DNA of 57,168 nt from Chloroflexi bacterium UBA5189 (GCA_002413045.1 DHWF01000009.1:1-57168), one strand, 5' to 3'. Numbered from the stretch's first letter, positions 35,751-44,708 are shown. Numbers and translations are program-made. Notes: generated by a model from the sequence alone, not told the origin.

Positions 35751-37187
35751 ATGGACCTCGAGCTGTTCGTGACCCCGGGCCTCGGCGACGCCTCGTACCT
35801 GCTCGCGAGCGGGCGCGAGGCCGTGCTGGTCGATCCGCAGCGGGACGCGTGGCGGTTCGTTGCGGCCGCCGAGCAGCGCGGCTGGCGTATCCGCCACGTC
35901 CTCGAGACGCACGTCCACAACGACTACCTGTCGGGCGCGCTCGAGACCCACGCGGCCACCGGCGCCGAGATCGCCGCTCCGGCGCGCGGCGGCTACGAGT
36001 TCGCCCACCGCCCGATGGACGAGGGCGACGAGATCGAGCTCGGCGCGCTGCGGCTCACCGCCATGGCGACGCCCGGCCACACGCCGGAGCACCTCGCATG
36101 GGCGGTGTCGGAGCTTGGGGTCGCCGCGGGCGGCCCTGTCGCGGGCGGCACTGACCCCGATGCGCCGATCGCCGTGTTCACGGGCGGCAGCCTGATCGTG
36201 GGATCGGCCGGGCGAACGGACCTGCTCGGCCCGGCGCTGACTCTCGCCCTCACGACGGACCAGCAGCGCAGCCTGCAGCGGCTCGCCGCCCTGCCCGATA
36301 CCACCCAGATCCTCCCGACCCATGGCGCCGGCAGCTTCTGCAGCGCCGGCCCGTCGAGCCCGGGCCGCGTCACCACGATCGGCGCGGAGCGCTTCGCGAA
36401 CCCAACGTTCGCCCTGGCCGGCGCCGCACCGGATGCCTTCCGCGCGCAGGCGCTGGGCAACCTCGGCCGCTTCCCGGCGTACTACGCGCACATGGCCGGC
36501 ATCAACCGCCACGGCCCGCGGATTCTCGGGCGGCTGATCGTGCCGCCGGCGCTCGATCCCGCCGCGTTCGAGGCCGCCGCCGCCAGGGGCACCACCATCG
36601 TCGACGCCCGCGATCGCGCGGCCTTTGCGGCGGGCCACCTCCTGGGTTCGATCAACATCGAGCTCGATTCCACGTTCGCCGGCTATGTCGGCTGGCTCGT
36701 TCCGTTCGGGGCCCCCGTGCTGCTGGTGCTCCCGGAGGCCGCGCCCGATGCTGCCGGCGAGGCGACCACGGAGCTGCTGCGCATCGGCTACGACTGGATC
36801 AGCGGCTCGCTGGACGGCGGCGTCACGGCCTGGGCCGAGAGTGGACGCCCGCTCTCGAGCTATGCCACGACGACCATGCGCGCCGCCCACGACGCCCGCG
36901 CCGGCGGCGCGGACGCCGGCGTCCTCCTCGACGTCCGCCAGCCGATCGAGTGGCAGACCGACGGCGTTGTTCCCGGCGCGGAGCGGATCTTCGTCGCCGA
37001 CCTGCCGGCGCGGATCGCCGCGCTATCTGCGGAGCTGCCCGCGGGCTCGCCAGTCACGGTCTTCTGCAAGTCCGGGTCGCGCGCGGCGATCGCGGCGAGC
37101 CTGCTCGATCGAGCGGGTGTCGTCGTGCGGCTCGTGCCGGTCGGTGGCGCCGAGCGCTGGCCGGAGCCCCTCGAGCGCCTCGGCTAG
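35751..37187 (+). CDS. metallo-beta-lactamase fold hydrolase with two rhodanese domains
   Basis: 478 residues. MBL domain (about 1-245) with ETHVHNDYLSGA, TPGHTPEHLAW and LPTHGAGSFC, the persulfide-dioxygenase/glyoxalase-II-like set. The first rhodanese domain (about 265-365) lacks a catalytic Cys (LLVLPEAAP). The second (about 375-475) has VFCKSGSRA with an active-site Cys. The layout matches proteins that oxidise glutathione or low-molecular-weight persulfides in sulfide detoxification; the actual thiol is unknown. Confidence 0.87.
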   Translation: MDLELFVTPGLGDASYLLASGREAVLVDPQRDAWRFVAAAEQRGWRIRHVLETHVHNDYLSGALETHAATGAEIAAPARGGYEFAHRPMDEGDEIELGALRLTAMATPGHTPEHLAWAVSELGVAAGGPVAGGTDPDAPIAVFTGGSLIVGSAGRTDLLGPALTLALTTDQQRSLQRLAALPDTTQILPTHGAGSFCSAGPSSPGRVTTIGAERFANPTFALAGAAPDAFRAQALGNLGRFPAYYAHMAGINRHGPRILGRLIVPPALDPAAFEAAAARGTTIVDARDRAAFAAGHLLGSINIELDSTFAGYVGWLVPFGAPVLLVLPEAAPDAAGEATTELLRIGYDWISGSLDGGVTAWAESGRPLSSYATTTMRAAHDARAGGADAGVLLDVRQPIEWQTDGVVPGAERIFVADLPARIAALSAELPAGSPVTVFCKSGSRAAIAASLLDRAGVVVRLVPVGGAERWPEPLERLG

Positions 37188-37935
37188 CGACCGGAGCAAC
37201 GAGATCGACGCGCTCCGACGCCTGTACGAGCGGGCAACCTCGGGCCCGACCTACGAACCCGACGAAGCCGATCTGGCCGACGTCCACCTGGCCGGGCTCG
37301 CCCTGCCGCTCCGCGCCTCGATCGCGGTCTTCGCGGTCACGGCGCTGATCCTGGTCGACCAGCTGCGCTGGCTGCTGCCTCCGTCGGGTGACGCGACGAC
37401 CGACGTCCTCGGCCTTCGGCTCATCCCGCTCGCGCGGTTCGCGCTGTTCCTCGTCGCGCCGCTCGGGCTGGTCCTGTTCGTGTTCCGGGACCGGCCGGCG
37501 CGCTACGGGCTCCGGCTCGGAGACTGGCGCTGGGGCGCGGCGCTGCTGCTCGCCGGCCTGGCCGTCATGACGCCGATCATCCTCTGGCTCGCGGGCCTCG
37601 CGTCGTTCCGGGCCTTCTATGGCGGCGCCTCGGTTCCGTTCGGGGCGGCGTTGCTCAACAACCTCGTCGAGCTGGTCCCGGCCGAGTTCCTGTTCCGCGG
37701 CTTCCTCATGTTCGCGCTGTGGCGACGGATCGGGCCGCTGGCGCTCGTGGTGGTGCAGGTTCCCTTCGTGCTCACCCACCTCGGGAAGCCCGACGTCGAG
37801 CTGTGGTCGACATTCATCGGCGGCTCGATCTTCGCCTGGCTGGATTGGCGGACCGGCTCGATCGTTTGGAGCGCCCTCGGGCACGTCTACGTGCTGACCC
37901 TCATGACCCTCGCCGTTGGCGGCGCGACGCTCTAG
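37144..37935 (+). CDS. CPBP-family intramembrane metalloprotease
   Basis: About 263 residues with several membrane segments. CPBP/Abi motifs are VPAEFLFRGFLMFALW (motif 1, but with AE where most have EE) and QVPFVLTHLGKP (motif 2 His). These enzymes process membrane proteins or prenylated peptides. The start is unclear: GTG 37144 is the nearest canonical codon but overlaps the preceding gene by 44 bases. ATC 37204, with GGAG seven bases before it, would give a natural start (DALRRLYERA). Confidence 0.75.
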   Translation: MAPSAGRSPSSASASDRSNEIDALRRLYERATSGPTYEPDEADLADVHLAGLALPLRASIAVFAVTALILVDQLRWLLPPSGDATTDVLGLRLIPLARFALFLVAPLGLVLFVFRDRPARYGLRLGDWRWGAALLLAGLAVMTPIILWLAGLASFRAFYGGASVPFGAALLNNLVELVPAEFLFRGFLMFALWRRIGPLALVVVQVPFVLTHLGKPDVELWSTFIGGSIFAWLDWRTGSIVWSALGHVYVLTLMTLAVGGATL

Positions 37936-37944
37936 CGAGCGGGG

Positions 37945-38430
37945 TCAGCTCGGCTCGCCCGGCGGTACGCCCCACCGACGCACCTCGGCGTCGAGGTCCA
38001 GTGGCAGGATCCCGCCGTGCTCCTCGGCGTCGCCCCAAGCCGCACGCGGCACGCGCCACATGATCTCGAACTCGTTGCCGTCGGGATCCTGGCCGTACAG
38101 TGACTTGGAGACGCCGTGGTCGCTCGCGCCACCGAGCGCGCCGGCCGCCGCGAGCTCTCGGGCCGCGGTGGCGAGGTCCTCGATCGTCGGGACCTCCCAG
38201 GCGAGGTGGTACAGGCCCGTCGAGCCGCGCGGGGCCCGCGGCGCGTTCGGCCCGACCGAGAACAGGCCAAGGTCGTGGTGGTTCTCGCCGCCGCCGGCCC
38301 GCATGAACACGGCGCGCCCGCCGATGCTCTCGACGACCTCGAACCCGAACAGGCGGCCATAGAACGCGGCTGACGCCTCCGCGTCGCGAACGTACAGGAC
38401 GGCGTGGTTGAGCTTGGCGACGGGGATCAT
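37945..38430 (-). CDS. VOC-family (glyoxalase/extradiol dioxygenase-like) protein
   Basis: 161 residues with two beta-alpha-beta-beta-beta modules. Likely metal ligands are His in KLNHAVLYV, His in LYHLAWEV and Glu in NEFEIMW, the pattern of catechol-2,3-dioxygenase/glyoxalase relatives. The substrate is unknown. ATG 38430 has AAGGAGGG upstream at a good distance, so this gene uses a Shine-Dalgarno leader. It diverges from the pnt operon. Confidence 0.83.
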   Translation of the reverse strand: MIPVAKLNHAVLYVRDAEASAAFYGRLFGFEVVESIGGRAVFMRAGGGENHHDLGLFSVGPNAPRAPRGSTGLYHLAWEVPTIEDLATAARELAAAGALGGASDHGVSKSLYGQDPDGNEFEIMWRVPRAAWGDAEEHGGILPLDLDAEVRRWGVPPGEPS

Positions 38431-38473
38431 CGAGCCCTCCTTGCGAGGCCGTAACGGTACCCCGCATCCCCGC

Positions 38474-38553
38474 TAGACTTCGGCGCGGTGCGGCGCCGTG
38501 CCCCAGATCGGCGGCCCGCGGGGAGGAACCCAGCACACGTGAGTCCCGAATGA
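38474..38553 (+). promoter_or_regulatory. pnt operon leader: TAGACT -10, strong SD and 4-codon mini-ORF
   Basis: TAGACT (38474-38479) is a likely -10. The best Shine-Dalgarno, GGGGAGGAA (38520-38528), lies 10 bases before GTG 38539 but 21 before ATG 38550. GTG 38539 opens a frame V-S-P-E that stops at TGA 38551-38553, overlapping pntAA's ATG as ATGA. Ribosomes may therefore reach pntAA by termination-reinitiation. Confidence 0.45.
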
Positions 38554-39701
38554 AGGTCGGAGTCGCTCGAGAGACCGCGCCCGGCGAGCGCCGCGTCGCG
38601 CTCGTTCCCGATGCGCTCGCGAAGCTGACCGCAACCGGTCTCGAGATCCTGATCGAGGCCGGGGCGGGCGTCGGCGCGATGATCCCCGACAGCGCCTACG
38701 AAGCCGCCGGCGCACGAGTCGTGAAGACGGGCGACCTGTACGACCAGGCCGACGTCATCCTCCGCGTCCAGAAGCCGAGCGCCGACGAGGCCAAGAAGCT
38801 GCGCAAGGGCCAGGCCGTCATCGGGACGCTGCAGCCACTGCTCGATCCGAAGCTGATGGCGACCCTCGCCGACGCGGGCGTGACGGCGATCAGCCTCGAC
38901 GCGATCCCGCGCACGCTCTCGCGGGCGCAGACGATGGACGCGCTCTCGTCGCAGGCGAACGTCGGCGGCTACAAGGCGGTGCTCCTCGCCGCGAACGCGT
39001 TCGGACGCTACTTCCCGCTCTTGACTACCGCTGCCGGCACGGCCAAGCCCGCCAACGTCCTGATCCTCGGCATCGGCGTCGCGGGCCTCCAGGCGATCGG
39101 GACCGCACGGCGGCTGGGCGCAGTCGTCAAGGCCTACGACGTCCGCCCGGAAACGCGCGAGCAGGCCGAATCGCTGGGCGCACAGTTCGTGACGCTCAAG
39201 ACCCAGATCGATGCCACCGGCGCCGGCGGCTACGCGCGCGAGCTGACCGCTGAGGAGCGCGCGTCCCAGCAGGCCGAGCTCAACGAGGTCATCGGCGGCA
39301 TGGACGTGGTCATCACGACGGCGCAGGTACCCGGGCGCAAGCCGCCGGTGCTGGTGACGGCCGAGGCGGTGAGCAAGATGAAGCCGGGCTCCGTGCTGGT
39401 CGACATGGCCGCGTCCGCCCTCGGCGGCAACGTCGAGCTGTCGAAGGCCGGCGAGACCGTGCTGACGGATAACCTCGTGACCATCATCTCGCCGGACAAC
39501 CTGCCCGCATCGATGCCGATCGGGTCGTCCGCGTTCTACGCCCGCAACATCTCGGCGCTCCTGCTCCAGCTGGTCAAGGACGGCGCGTTGAACCTGGACC
39601 CCGCCGACGAGATCGCGGGTCCCGTGACGATCACCCACGGAGGCGAGATTCGCTCCGAAGCCGTGAAGAAGCTGCTCGCACCGGCGGAGGCCAAGGCATG
39701 A
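38550..39701 (+). CDS. pntAA: NAD(P) transhydrogenase subunit alpha, part 1 (NAD-binding)
   Basis: 383 residues, the soluble NAD(H)-binding domain I of the proton-translocating transhydrogenase. It has the alanine-dehydrogenase-like start MKVGVARETAPGERRVAL, the RQD-loop region (SRAQTMDALSSQANVGGYKA) and the dinucleotide site VLILGIGVAGLQAIGTARRLG. It passes hydride from NADH to NADP+ coupled to proton entry. The alpha subunit is split in two genes, as in many non-enteric bacteria. It overlaps pntAB (ATGA, 39698-39701). Confidence 0.93.
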   Translation: MKVGVARETAPGERRVALVPDALAKLTATGLEILIEAGAGVGAMIPDSAYEAAGARVVKTGDLYDQADVILRVQKPSADEAKKLRKGQAVIGTLQPLLDPKLMATLADAGVTAISLDAIPRTLSRAQTMDALSSQANVGGYKAVLLAANAFGRYFPLLTTAAGTAKPANVLILGIGVAGLQAIGTARRLGAVVKAYDVRPETREQAESLGAQFVTLKTQIDATGAGGYARELTAEERASQQAELNEVIGGMDVVITTAQVPGRKPPVLVTAEAVSKMKPGSVLVDMAASALGGNVELSKAGETVLTDNLVTIISPDNLPASMPIGSSAFYARNISALLLQLVKDGALNLDPADEIAGPVTITHGGEIRSEAVKKLLAPAEAKA

Positions 39702-40021
39702 GCACCGAGCTGCTCGCCGCGCTGACGGTCTTCGTCCTCGCGATCCTGTGCGGCTTCGCGGTCATCTCGAAGGTCCCGGCGACGCTCCATACGCCCCTGA
39801 TGTCCGGCGCCAACTCGATCCACGGCATCGTCCTGGTCGGGTCGATGGTGATTGCCGCGTCGGCGACGGACCTGCTGAGCCAGGTGATCAGCTTCATCGC
39901 GGTCGCGTTCGCGACGATGAACGTCGTCGGCGGCTACGTCGTCACCGATCGGATGCTCCAGATGTTCCGTCGCAAGCCGGTCGAGCCGAAGGCCGGCGCG
40001 GCCGAGAGCCCGAAGGCCTGA
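39698..40021 (+). CDS. pntAB: NAD(P) transhydrogenase subunit alpha, part 2 (membrane)
   Basis: 107 residues with three to four membrane helices (LLAALTVFVLAILCGFAVI; SIHGIVLVGSMVIAA; LLSQVISFIAVAFATMNVVGGY) and the conserved end VTDRML.MF before a basic tail. It forms part of the proton channel with PntB. It is coupled to pntAA by a four-base overlap; pntB starts one base after its stop. Confidence 0.93.
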   Translation: MSTELLAALTVFVLAILCGFAVISKVPATLHTPLMSGANSIHGIVLVGSMVIAASATDLLSQVISFIAVAFATMNVVGGYVVTDRMLQMFRRKPVEPKAGAAESPKA

Positions 40022-40022
40022 C

Positions 40023-41489
40023 GTGGATCTCCTCGAGTCCCTCGTCCGCATCGCCTGGCTGATCGGCGCGGCCGGGTTCGTGTTCGGGTTGATGCGGATG
40101 AACTCGCCTGCCACGGCACGCAACGGCAACCTGATCTCCGCCGGCGGCATGGCTTTGGCGGTCGGCGGGACGCTGGTCCTGCTCGCGGTCACGACCAATC
40201 CCGATTCGCCGCACCCGGGGCTGCCAATCGCCGGCTGGGTGATCATCCTTGCGGGCATCGCCTTCGGTGGCGGGCTCGGTCTCTACACCGCGCGGACCGT
40301 GAAGATGACCGCGATGCCGCAGCTGGTGTCGCTGTTCAACGCGGTTGGCGGCGGCGCCGCTGCCCTGATCGCAATCGACGACTACCTCCGCCTCGCGGCA
40401 CCACTTTGTGCCGGATGCATCATCCCAGCGACCCAGGGCATCCAGGGGATCCCGCTCGAGGTCTCGATCCCGACGGTCCTCGACATCGTCATCGGCGGCA
40501 TCACCTTCACCGGCTCGCTCCTCGCGTCCGGAAAGCTGATGGGGATCATCTCCGGCAAGCCGATCAAGGTCCCGGGTGGCCAGCTCGTCACCGCGGGCTT
40601 GGCGCTCATCGTCGCGGTGGCCGCGATCTACCTCTGGGCAGGCAACGTCAGCGTCCCGGTCCTGTTCGTGATCATCGCGGCGTCGCTGATCTTCGGCATC
40701 ACGATGGTCCTGCCCATCGGCGGCGCCGACATGCCGGTGGTCATCAGCCTGCTCAACAGCTTCACCGGCACCGCGGTCGCGATGGCGGGCTTCGTCCTCG
40801 GCAACGACGTCCTCATCATCGCCGGCGCCCTGGTCGGAGCCTCCGGCGCGATCCTGACCAAGCTGATGGCGGACGCCATGAACCGATCCGTGCTCAACAT
40901 CATGATCGGCGGCTTCGGCGGCGGCGAGGGCACAGTCTCGGCAGGCGGACCCGAGGGTGGCACGGTCCGCGCCATCGGCATGGACGACGCGGCAATCCAG
41001 CTCGCATATGCCACGAACGTGATCATCGTCCCGGGCTATGGCCTCGCAGTGGCGCAGGCCCAGCACGCGGTCCGCGAGCTGGCCGAGCTCCTCGAGAAAC
41101 GCGGCGTGAACGTGAGCTACGCGATCCATCCCGTTGCCGGCCGGATGCCCGGGCACATGAACGTCCTGCTGGCGGAGGCGAACGTGCCGTACCCGCAGCT
41201 GCGCGAGATGGACGACATCAATCCCGAGTTCGAGCGCGCCGACGTCGCCCTCGTCGTCGGGGCGAACGACGTCACCAACCCCGCAGCCCGCCGCGCCGGC
41301 ACACCGGTCAGCGGCATGCCCATCCTCGACGTCGATCATGCGAAGTCGATCATCGTGATCAAGCGCTCGATGGGCCGCGGTTACGCGGGCATCGACAACG
41401 AGCTGTACGTGAATCCCAAGACCGGCATGCTGTTCACGGACGCGAAGCAGGGGCTCGCCGATCTCGTCGCCGCGGTCAAGGCCCTGTAG
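40023..41489 (+). CDS. pntB: NAD(P) transhydrogenase subunit beta
   Basis: 488 residues. Nine or so membrane helices (about 1-280) are followed by the NADP(H)-binding domain III (about 300-488), with IVPGYGLAVAQAQHAVREL, YAIHPVAGRMPGHMNVLLAE, VVGANDVTNPAAR and IVIKRSMGRGYAGIDNELY, all hallmark motifs. It completes the transhydrogenase that supplies NADPH from the proton gradient. The start is GTG 40023. Confidence 0.94.
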   Translation: MDLLESLVRIAWLIGAAGFVFGLMRMNSPATARNGNLISAGGMALAVGGTLVLLAVTTNPDSPHPGLPIAGWVIILAGIAFGGGLGLYTARTVKMTAMPQLVSLFNAVGGGAAALIAIDDYLRLAAPLCAGCIIPATQGIQGIPLEVSIPTVLDIVIGGITFTGSLLASGKLMGIISGKPIKVPGGQLVTAGLALIVAVAAIYLWAGNVSVPVLFVIIAASLIFGITMVLPIGGADMPVVISLLNSFTGTAVAMAGFVLGNDVLIIAGALVGASGAILTKLMADAMNRSVLNIMIGGFGGGEGTVSAGGPEGGTVRAIGMDDAAIQLAYATNVIIVPGYGLAVAQAQHAVRELAELLEKRGVNVSYAIHPVAGRMPGHMNVLLAEANVPYPQLREMDDINPEFERADVALVVGANDVTNPAARRAGTPVSGMPILDVDHAKSIIVIKRSMGRGYAGIDNELYVNPKTGMLFTDAKQGLADLVAAVKAL

Positions 41490-41491
41490 CC

Positions 41492-42160
41492 ACGCCCAGC
41501 ATCGTCTGCCCGGTCTGCGGGACCGAGAACGACTCGAGCCGGATCTTCTGCCGCAAGTGCGCGAGCGACCTGCACGCCACGGTCGTGTACCCGGTCGGCC
41601 AGGCGCCGGCACCCGCGCCGACGCCCGTCCCGATCAAGCCGATGGTCATCGGTGTCGGCATCGCGCTCCTGCTCATCGCGCTGGTCATCGGCATCATCCT
41701 GGCGCTGCGTGGCGGCTCGCCCGCTGCCTCGCCGTCGCCGCTCCCGGAGCCCAGCGTTGCGCTGCCCTCGGCAGGGCCGACCCTCAGCCCGACCCACACG
41801 CCGGCCCCGACCGCGCCGCCCATCACGCCGGCGCCCACCCCGGCCGGACCGCCGACCCCCGCGCCAACGCCGACGGACGCCCCGCCGATCATCCGGTTCT
41901 TCACCGGCCCGGCGAGCGTCGACTGCAGCGATCCGAGCTTCCCCGGAACGATCCACCTGTCGTGGCGGATCGGGAACGCCGACGGCGCCCAGCTGTCCAT
42001 CGACGGCCCCGGCGTCTATATGCAGTACCCGGGCGTGCTCCGCGATGACAACGTCCCGTTCGCCTGCGACGGCAACCAGCACACCTACATCCTGGTGACC
42101 TACGGCGGGATCGAACCACCCGCCGAGAAGGACCTCGTCATCGGGCCGAGCGGGCCCTAG
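41492..42160 (+). CDS. zinc-ribbon membrane protein with Pro-rich linker
   Basis: About 222 residues. N-terminal zinc ribbon (CPVCGTENDSSRIFCRKC, residues about 6-23), one membrane helix (VIGVGIALLLIALVIGIILA, about 52-71), a Pro/Thr/Ser linker and a C-terminal beta domain (RFFTGPASVDCSDPSFPGTI to the end). So the zinc ribbon is cytoplasmic and the beta domain outside. No ATG, GTG or TTG lies before the ribbon in frame; ACG 41492 (M-P-S-I-V-C if used) fits best, with only a weak AAGG upstream. It follows pntB by two bases. Confidence 0.7.
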   Translation, partial: TPSIVCPVCGTENDSSRIFCRKCASDLHATVVYPVGQAPAPAPTPVPIKPMVIGVGIALLLIALVIGIILALRGGSPAASPSPLPEPSVALPSAGPTLSPTHTPAPTAPPITPAPTPAGPPTPAPTPTDAPPIIRFFTGPASVDCSDPSFPGTIHLSWRIGNADGAQLSIDGPGVYMQYPGVLRDDNVPFACDGNQHTYILVTYGGIEPPAEKDLVIGPSGP

Positions 42161-42627
42161 GCCTCCGGGACCGTCACGTCCACGACCTCGGCGGCGAGCG
42201 CCGCAACGAGGTCCGAGGGCGCGAGATGGAGGTTGACCCCCCGAGCGCCGCCGCCGATCGCAACGACCGTTTGCCCCGTGATCGACGCGTCGGCGATGAC
42301 TGGCCAGGCCGTCGTCGAGCCGAACGGCGTGATCGTGTAGCGGACGTAGCCGGTGACGCGCTGCGCCTCGTCCGCGTCCGGCAGGGAGAGCCGGCTCACG
42401 CCGAGGTGGGCGCGCAGCTTCGGCCAGTCGAACCGGCGGCCGGCCGGGACCAGCACGAACAGGTAATCGTCCTCGCCACGTCGGACGACGATCGTCCGAA
42501 GGAGGGCGCCGGGCGGGATCCCCTGCATCGACGCGCTTTCCTCGGCACTGCCCGCGGGCTCGGTCCGGACGACGCGATGCGGCACGCCCGCCGACGTGAC
42601 CGCCTCGAGCGCCGGCGTCGACTCCAT
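42157..42627 (-). CDS. YbaK/EbsC-type aminoacyl-tRNA deacylase
   Basis: 156 residues of the YbaK/ProX fold: the catalytic Lys is probably replaced or shifted in LLRTIVVRRGEDDYLFVLVP, then GRRFDWPKLRAHLG, and the family signature TPFGSTTAWPVIAD. These proteins hydrolyse mischarged Cys-, Ala- or Ser-tRNA. ATG 42627 is 6 bases after CACCAT on the minus strand. Its stop and that of the convergent zinc-ribbon gene share the palindrome CTAG at 42157-42160. Confidence 0.82.
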   Translation of the reverse strand: MESTPALEAVTSAGVPHRVVRTEPAGSAEESASMQGIPPGALLRTIVVRRGEDDYLFVLVPAGRRFDWPKLRAHLGVSRLSLPDADEAQRVTGYVRYTITPFGSTTAWPVIADASITGQTVVAIGGGARGVNLHLAPSDLVAALAAEVVDVTVPEA

Positions 42628-42716
42628 TGGTCGATGGTGCCACGCCTATGCTGGCGGCGACCGACCAGGCCATCGTGACCCGGCTCGACCACCGCGCCGC
42701 GAGGAGGCCCGAGGCC

Positions 42717-43682
42717 GTGTCCACCATGTCCCGCATCGCCGCCGTCGCGTGCACGAGCGTGCTCCTCGCCGGCTGCGGCGGAGGCGCCGTCTCGACGCCA
42801 ACGGCCGTGCCGGCAACCACGTCCGCCGCAACGGTCGCGCCGTCGGCAACGGTCGAACCGACCACCGCGCCGACAGCGACGGTGGCGGCGACCGCCTCGC
42901 CGACGCCCACCGCTGCCGCGGCAACCGGCGCCTTCTCCCTGACCGCATCTGTCTGGTGGAGCGGCTTCGAGATCGCCCCGACCGGCGGCACCTACGATGC
43001 GACGAAGCACTCGTTGGTCATCAACGCCTCGTTCAGGAACACGGGCACGGAGGGCTCCGAGCTCCGGAATCTCAGCAACGGCACGACGATCAGCTGGAAC
43101 GGCCAGGACCTGCCGGCGTACGTGTCAATCGGCGTCGTGGGCCCGGGCGCCACGGCCCAGGCGCAGATCTCCGCGGCCGTCCCCGTCGGATTCGAGGTTG
43201 CAAGCGCGGTCCTGACCTTCGGCGCGTCAGACCAGCACCGGGCGTTCGTGCCGCTCGACGGCACCGCGGCGACCTCGGAGCGACCAACCGCTCTGACGAT
43301 CACCGGCAAGGTGACGATGGGCAAGTACGTGACCTACACGATCACCAGCGCGCTGCTCGTCCCGGCCTCCTGCTCCGGCTATCCCGATCGCATCAAGTAC
43401 GGCCCGCTCGACGCGACCCTTGTGTCGATCGTGGTGTTCGGCACAGCCGTCAACAAGGACGCGGTCCTGGATCACCACATCGATCGCGGCTACATCGTCC
43501 TGGCCAACGGCTCCAAGGTTGCGAGCGTGCCGATCATGGGCCTCGAGCTCCCGGCCAGCACGACCATCAAGGCTCAGGCGATGTGCTTCGCGGTCGACGT
43601 GCCCGGCAGCGGGTCGTACAAGCTCCAGATGCACGAGTACCGCTCCAACGCGACCGGGACGCTGGCCTTCCAGGTCCCGTGA
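42717..43682 (+). CDS. predicted lipoprotein, unknown function
   Basis: 321 residues from GTG 42717 (GAGGAGG about 9 bases upstream), or ATG 42726. A signal peptide with a textbook lipobox (VLLAGC, Cys at about 18), a Thr/Ala/Pro linker to about residue 60, then two beta-rich halves of about 120 residues (FSLTASVWWSGFEIAPTGG; ALTITGKVTMGKYVTYTI). It may be a membrane-anchored Ig-like or DUF4352-like protein; I cannot name the family. The ORF could extend to 42627, but that region overlaps the promoter of the neighbouring editing gene. Confidence 0.75.
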   Translation: MSTMSRIAAVACTSVLLAGCGGGAVSTPTAVPATTSAATVAPSATVEPTTAPTATVAATASPTPTAAAATGAFSLTASVWWSGFEIAPTGGTYDATKHSLVINASFRNTGTEGSELRNLSNGTTISWNGQDLPAYVSIGVVGPGATAQAQISAAVPVGFEVASAVLTFGASDQHRAFVPLDGTAATSERPTALTITGKVTMGKYVTYTITSALLVPASCSGYPDRIKYGPLDATLVSIVVFGTAVNKDAVLDHHIDRGYIVLANGSKVASVPIMGLELPASTTIKAQAMCFAVDVPGSGSYKLQMHEYRSNATGTLAFQVP

Positions 43683-43683
43683 G

Positions 43684-44448
43684 CTAGGCGTCCTCGATGG
43701 CGATGCGGATGCGCTTGTTGATCCGGCCCTTGGATTCGTAGCCGGTCACCCGCACCACACCCACCTCGCGCGTGGTCGCCACGTGGGTGCCGCCATCGGC
43801 CTGGAGGTCGAGGCCGACGATCTCGACGGTGCGGATCTCGGCGATGCCGGGCGGGAGCAGGTTGATCTTGGTCCGGATGAGATCCGGGATCGCGAATGCT
43901 TCGTCGCGCGGCAGCACGGCGACCCGAATCTCACGCGCCGCCGCGATCTCGGCGTTGACACGCGCCTCGATCTCCCCGACGAGCTCGGCGGACATGCGCT
44001 CGAATTCGAAGTCCATCCGGCCGGCACCCGGCTCCATGTTGCCGCCGGTGACCTGGGCGCCGTAGTCGCGCCAGACCACGCCGCACAGCACGTGCAGCGC
44101 CGTGTGCGTGCGCATCAGCAGGTGCCGGCGCGGCCAGTCGATCTCGACTGTCACGTCGTCGCCCGCGGCGGCCAGGGCCTCGGGGCTGATCGAGCCGGAG
44201 AGCGCCAGGTCGTGGACGATCTCGCCGTCCTCCTTGTGCGCGGACCGAACGACCCAGGTGGCGCCGTCGCGCGGCCGGATGAGAACCCCTTCGTCGGCCG
44301 GCTGGCCGCCGCCGCCGGGGTAGAACACCGTGCGATCGAGGGCCACGGACGGCGCGCCATCGCCCTCGCGCAGCGTCACGCTGGTCACCGTGGCGTCGAC
44401 GCGGTGCGCGTAGGCATCGGTGTAACAGAGCTGCAATCCCCGGGCCAC
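43684..44448 (-). CDS. alanyl-tRNA editing protein (AlaX-like)
   Basis: 254 residues of the AlaX/AlaRS second-additional-domain family, which clears Ser- or Gly-charged tRNA-Ala. The zinc site uses THTALHVL (two His) and a C-terminal GGTHV where AlaX usually has CGGTH; here the residue before GG is Asp (ADGGTHVATT). GTG 44448 is 6 bases after TACCCT. The YbaK-like editing gene lies 1 kb away, so two tRNA-proofreading genes are neighbours. Confidence 0.87.
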   Translation of the reverse strand: MARGLQLCYTDAYAHRVDATVTSVTLREGDGAPSVALDRTVFYPGGGGQPADEGVLIRPRDGATWVVRSAHKEDGEIVHDLALSGSISPEALAAAGDDVTVEIDWPRRHLLMRTHTALHVLCGVVWRDYGAQVTGGNMEPGAGRMDFEFERMSAELVGEIEARVNAEIAAAREIRVAVLPRDEAFAIPDLIRTKINLLPPGIAEIRTVEIVGLDLQADGGTHVATTREVGVVRVTGYESKGRINKRIRIAIEDA

Positions 44449-44454
44449 GAGGCA

Positions 44455-44460
44455 AGGGTA
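44455..44460 (-). promoter_or_regulatory. -10 box TACCCT, leaderless promoter
   Basis: Minus-strand TACCCT (44460 to 44455) is 6 bases before GTG 44448 of the AlaX-like gene. A hairpin CCGGTGCG/CGCACCGG lies just outside, at 44469-44488. Confidence 0.45.
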
Positions 44461-44708
44461 CCGAAAGTCCGGTGCGCCACCGCACCGGCATAAGCGGCAG
44501 ATAAGCGACGGGCAGTACCGTCCTGCCTCGCGGCTGGTGTCGTCGCGAGTGGTCGGGGTCGGTGGGCTGCAGTCGGCGCCGCGGGCCTTGCGCCAAAGGT
44601 CCTATCGGGACCCCTGACTTTCGTCGCATGGCCTCGCCGCGCCGTGGTTCGTAGGTTGAGCCCAATTCGTCCGCGCGCCACGAACGCATTTGCGAGGAGA
44701 TTGCAATC

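Noticed and set aside
44461..44640. Riboswitch in the gap before the 31-aa gene
   Set aside because: Only isolated short hairpins (for example 44469-44488) are seen; no known riboswitch core could be recognised.
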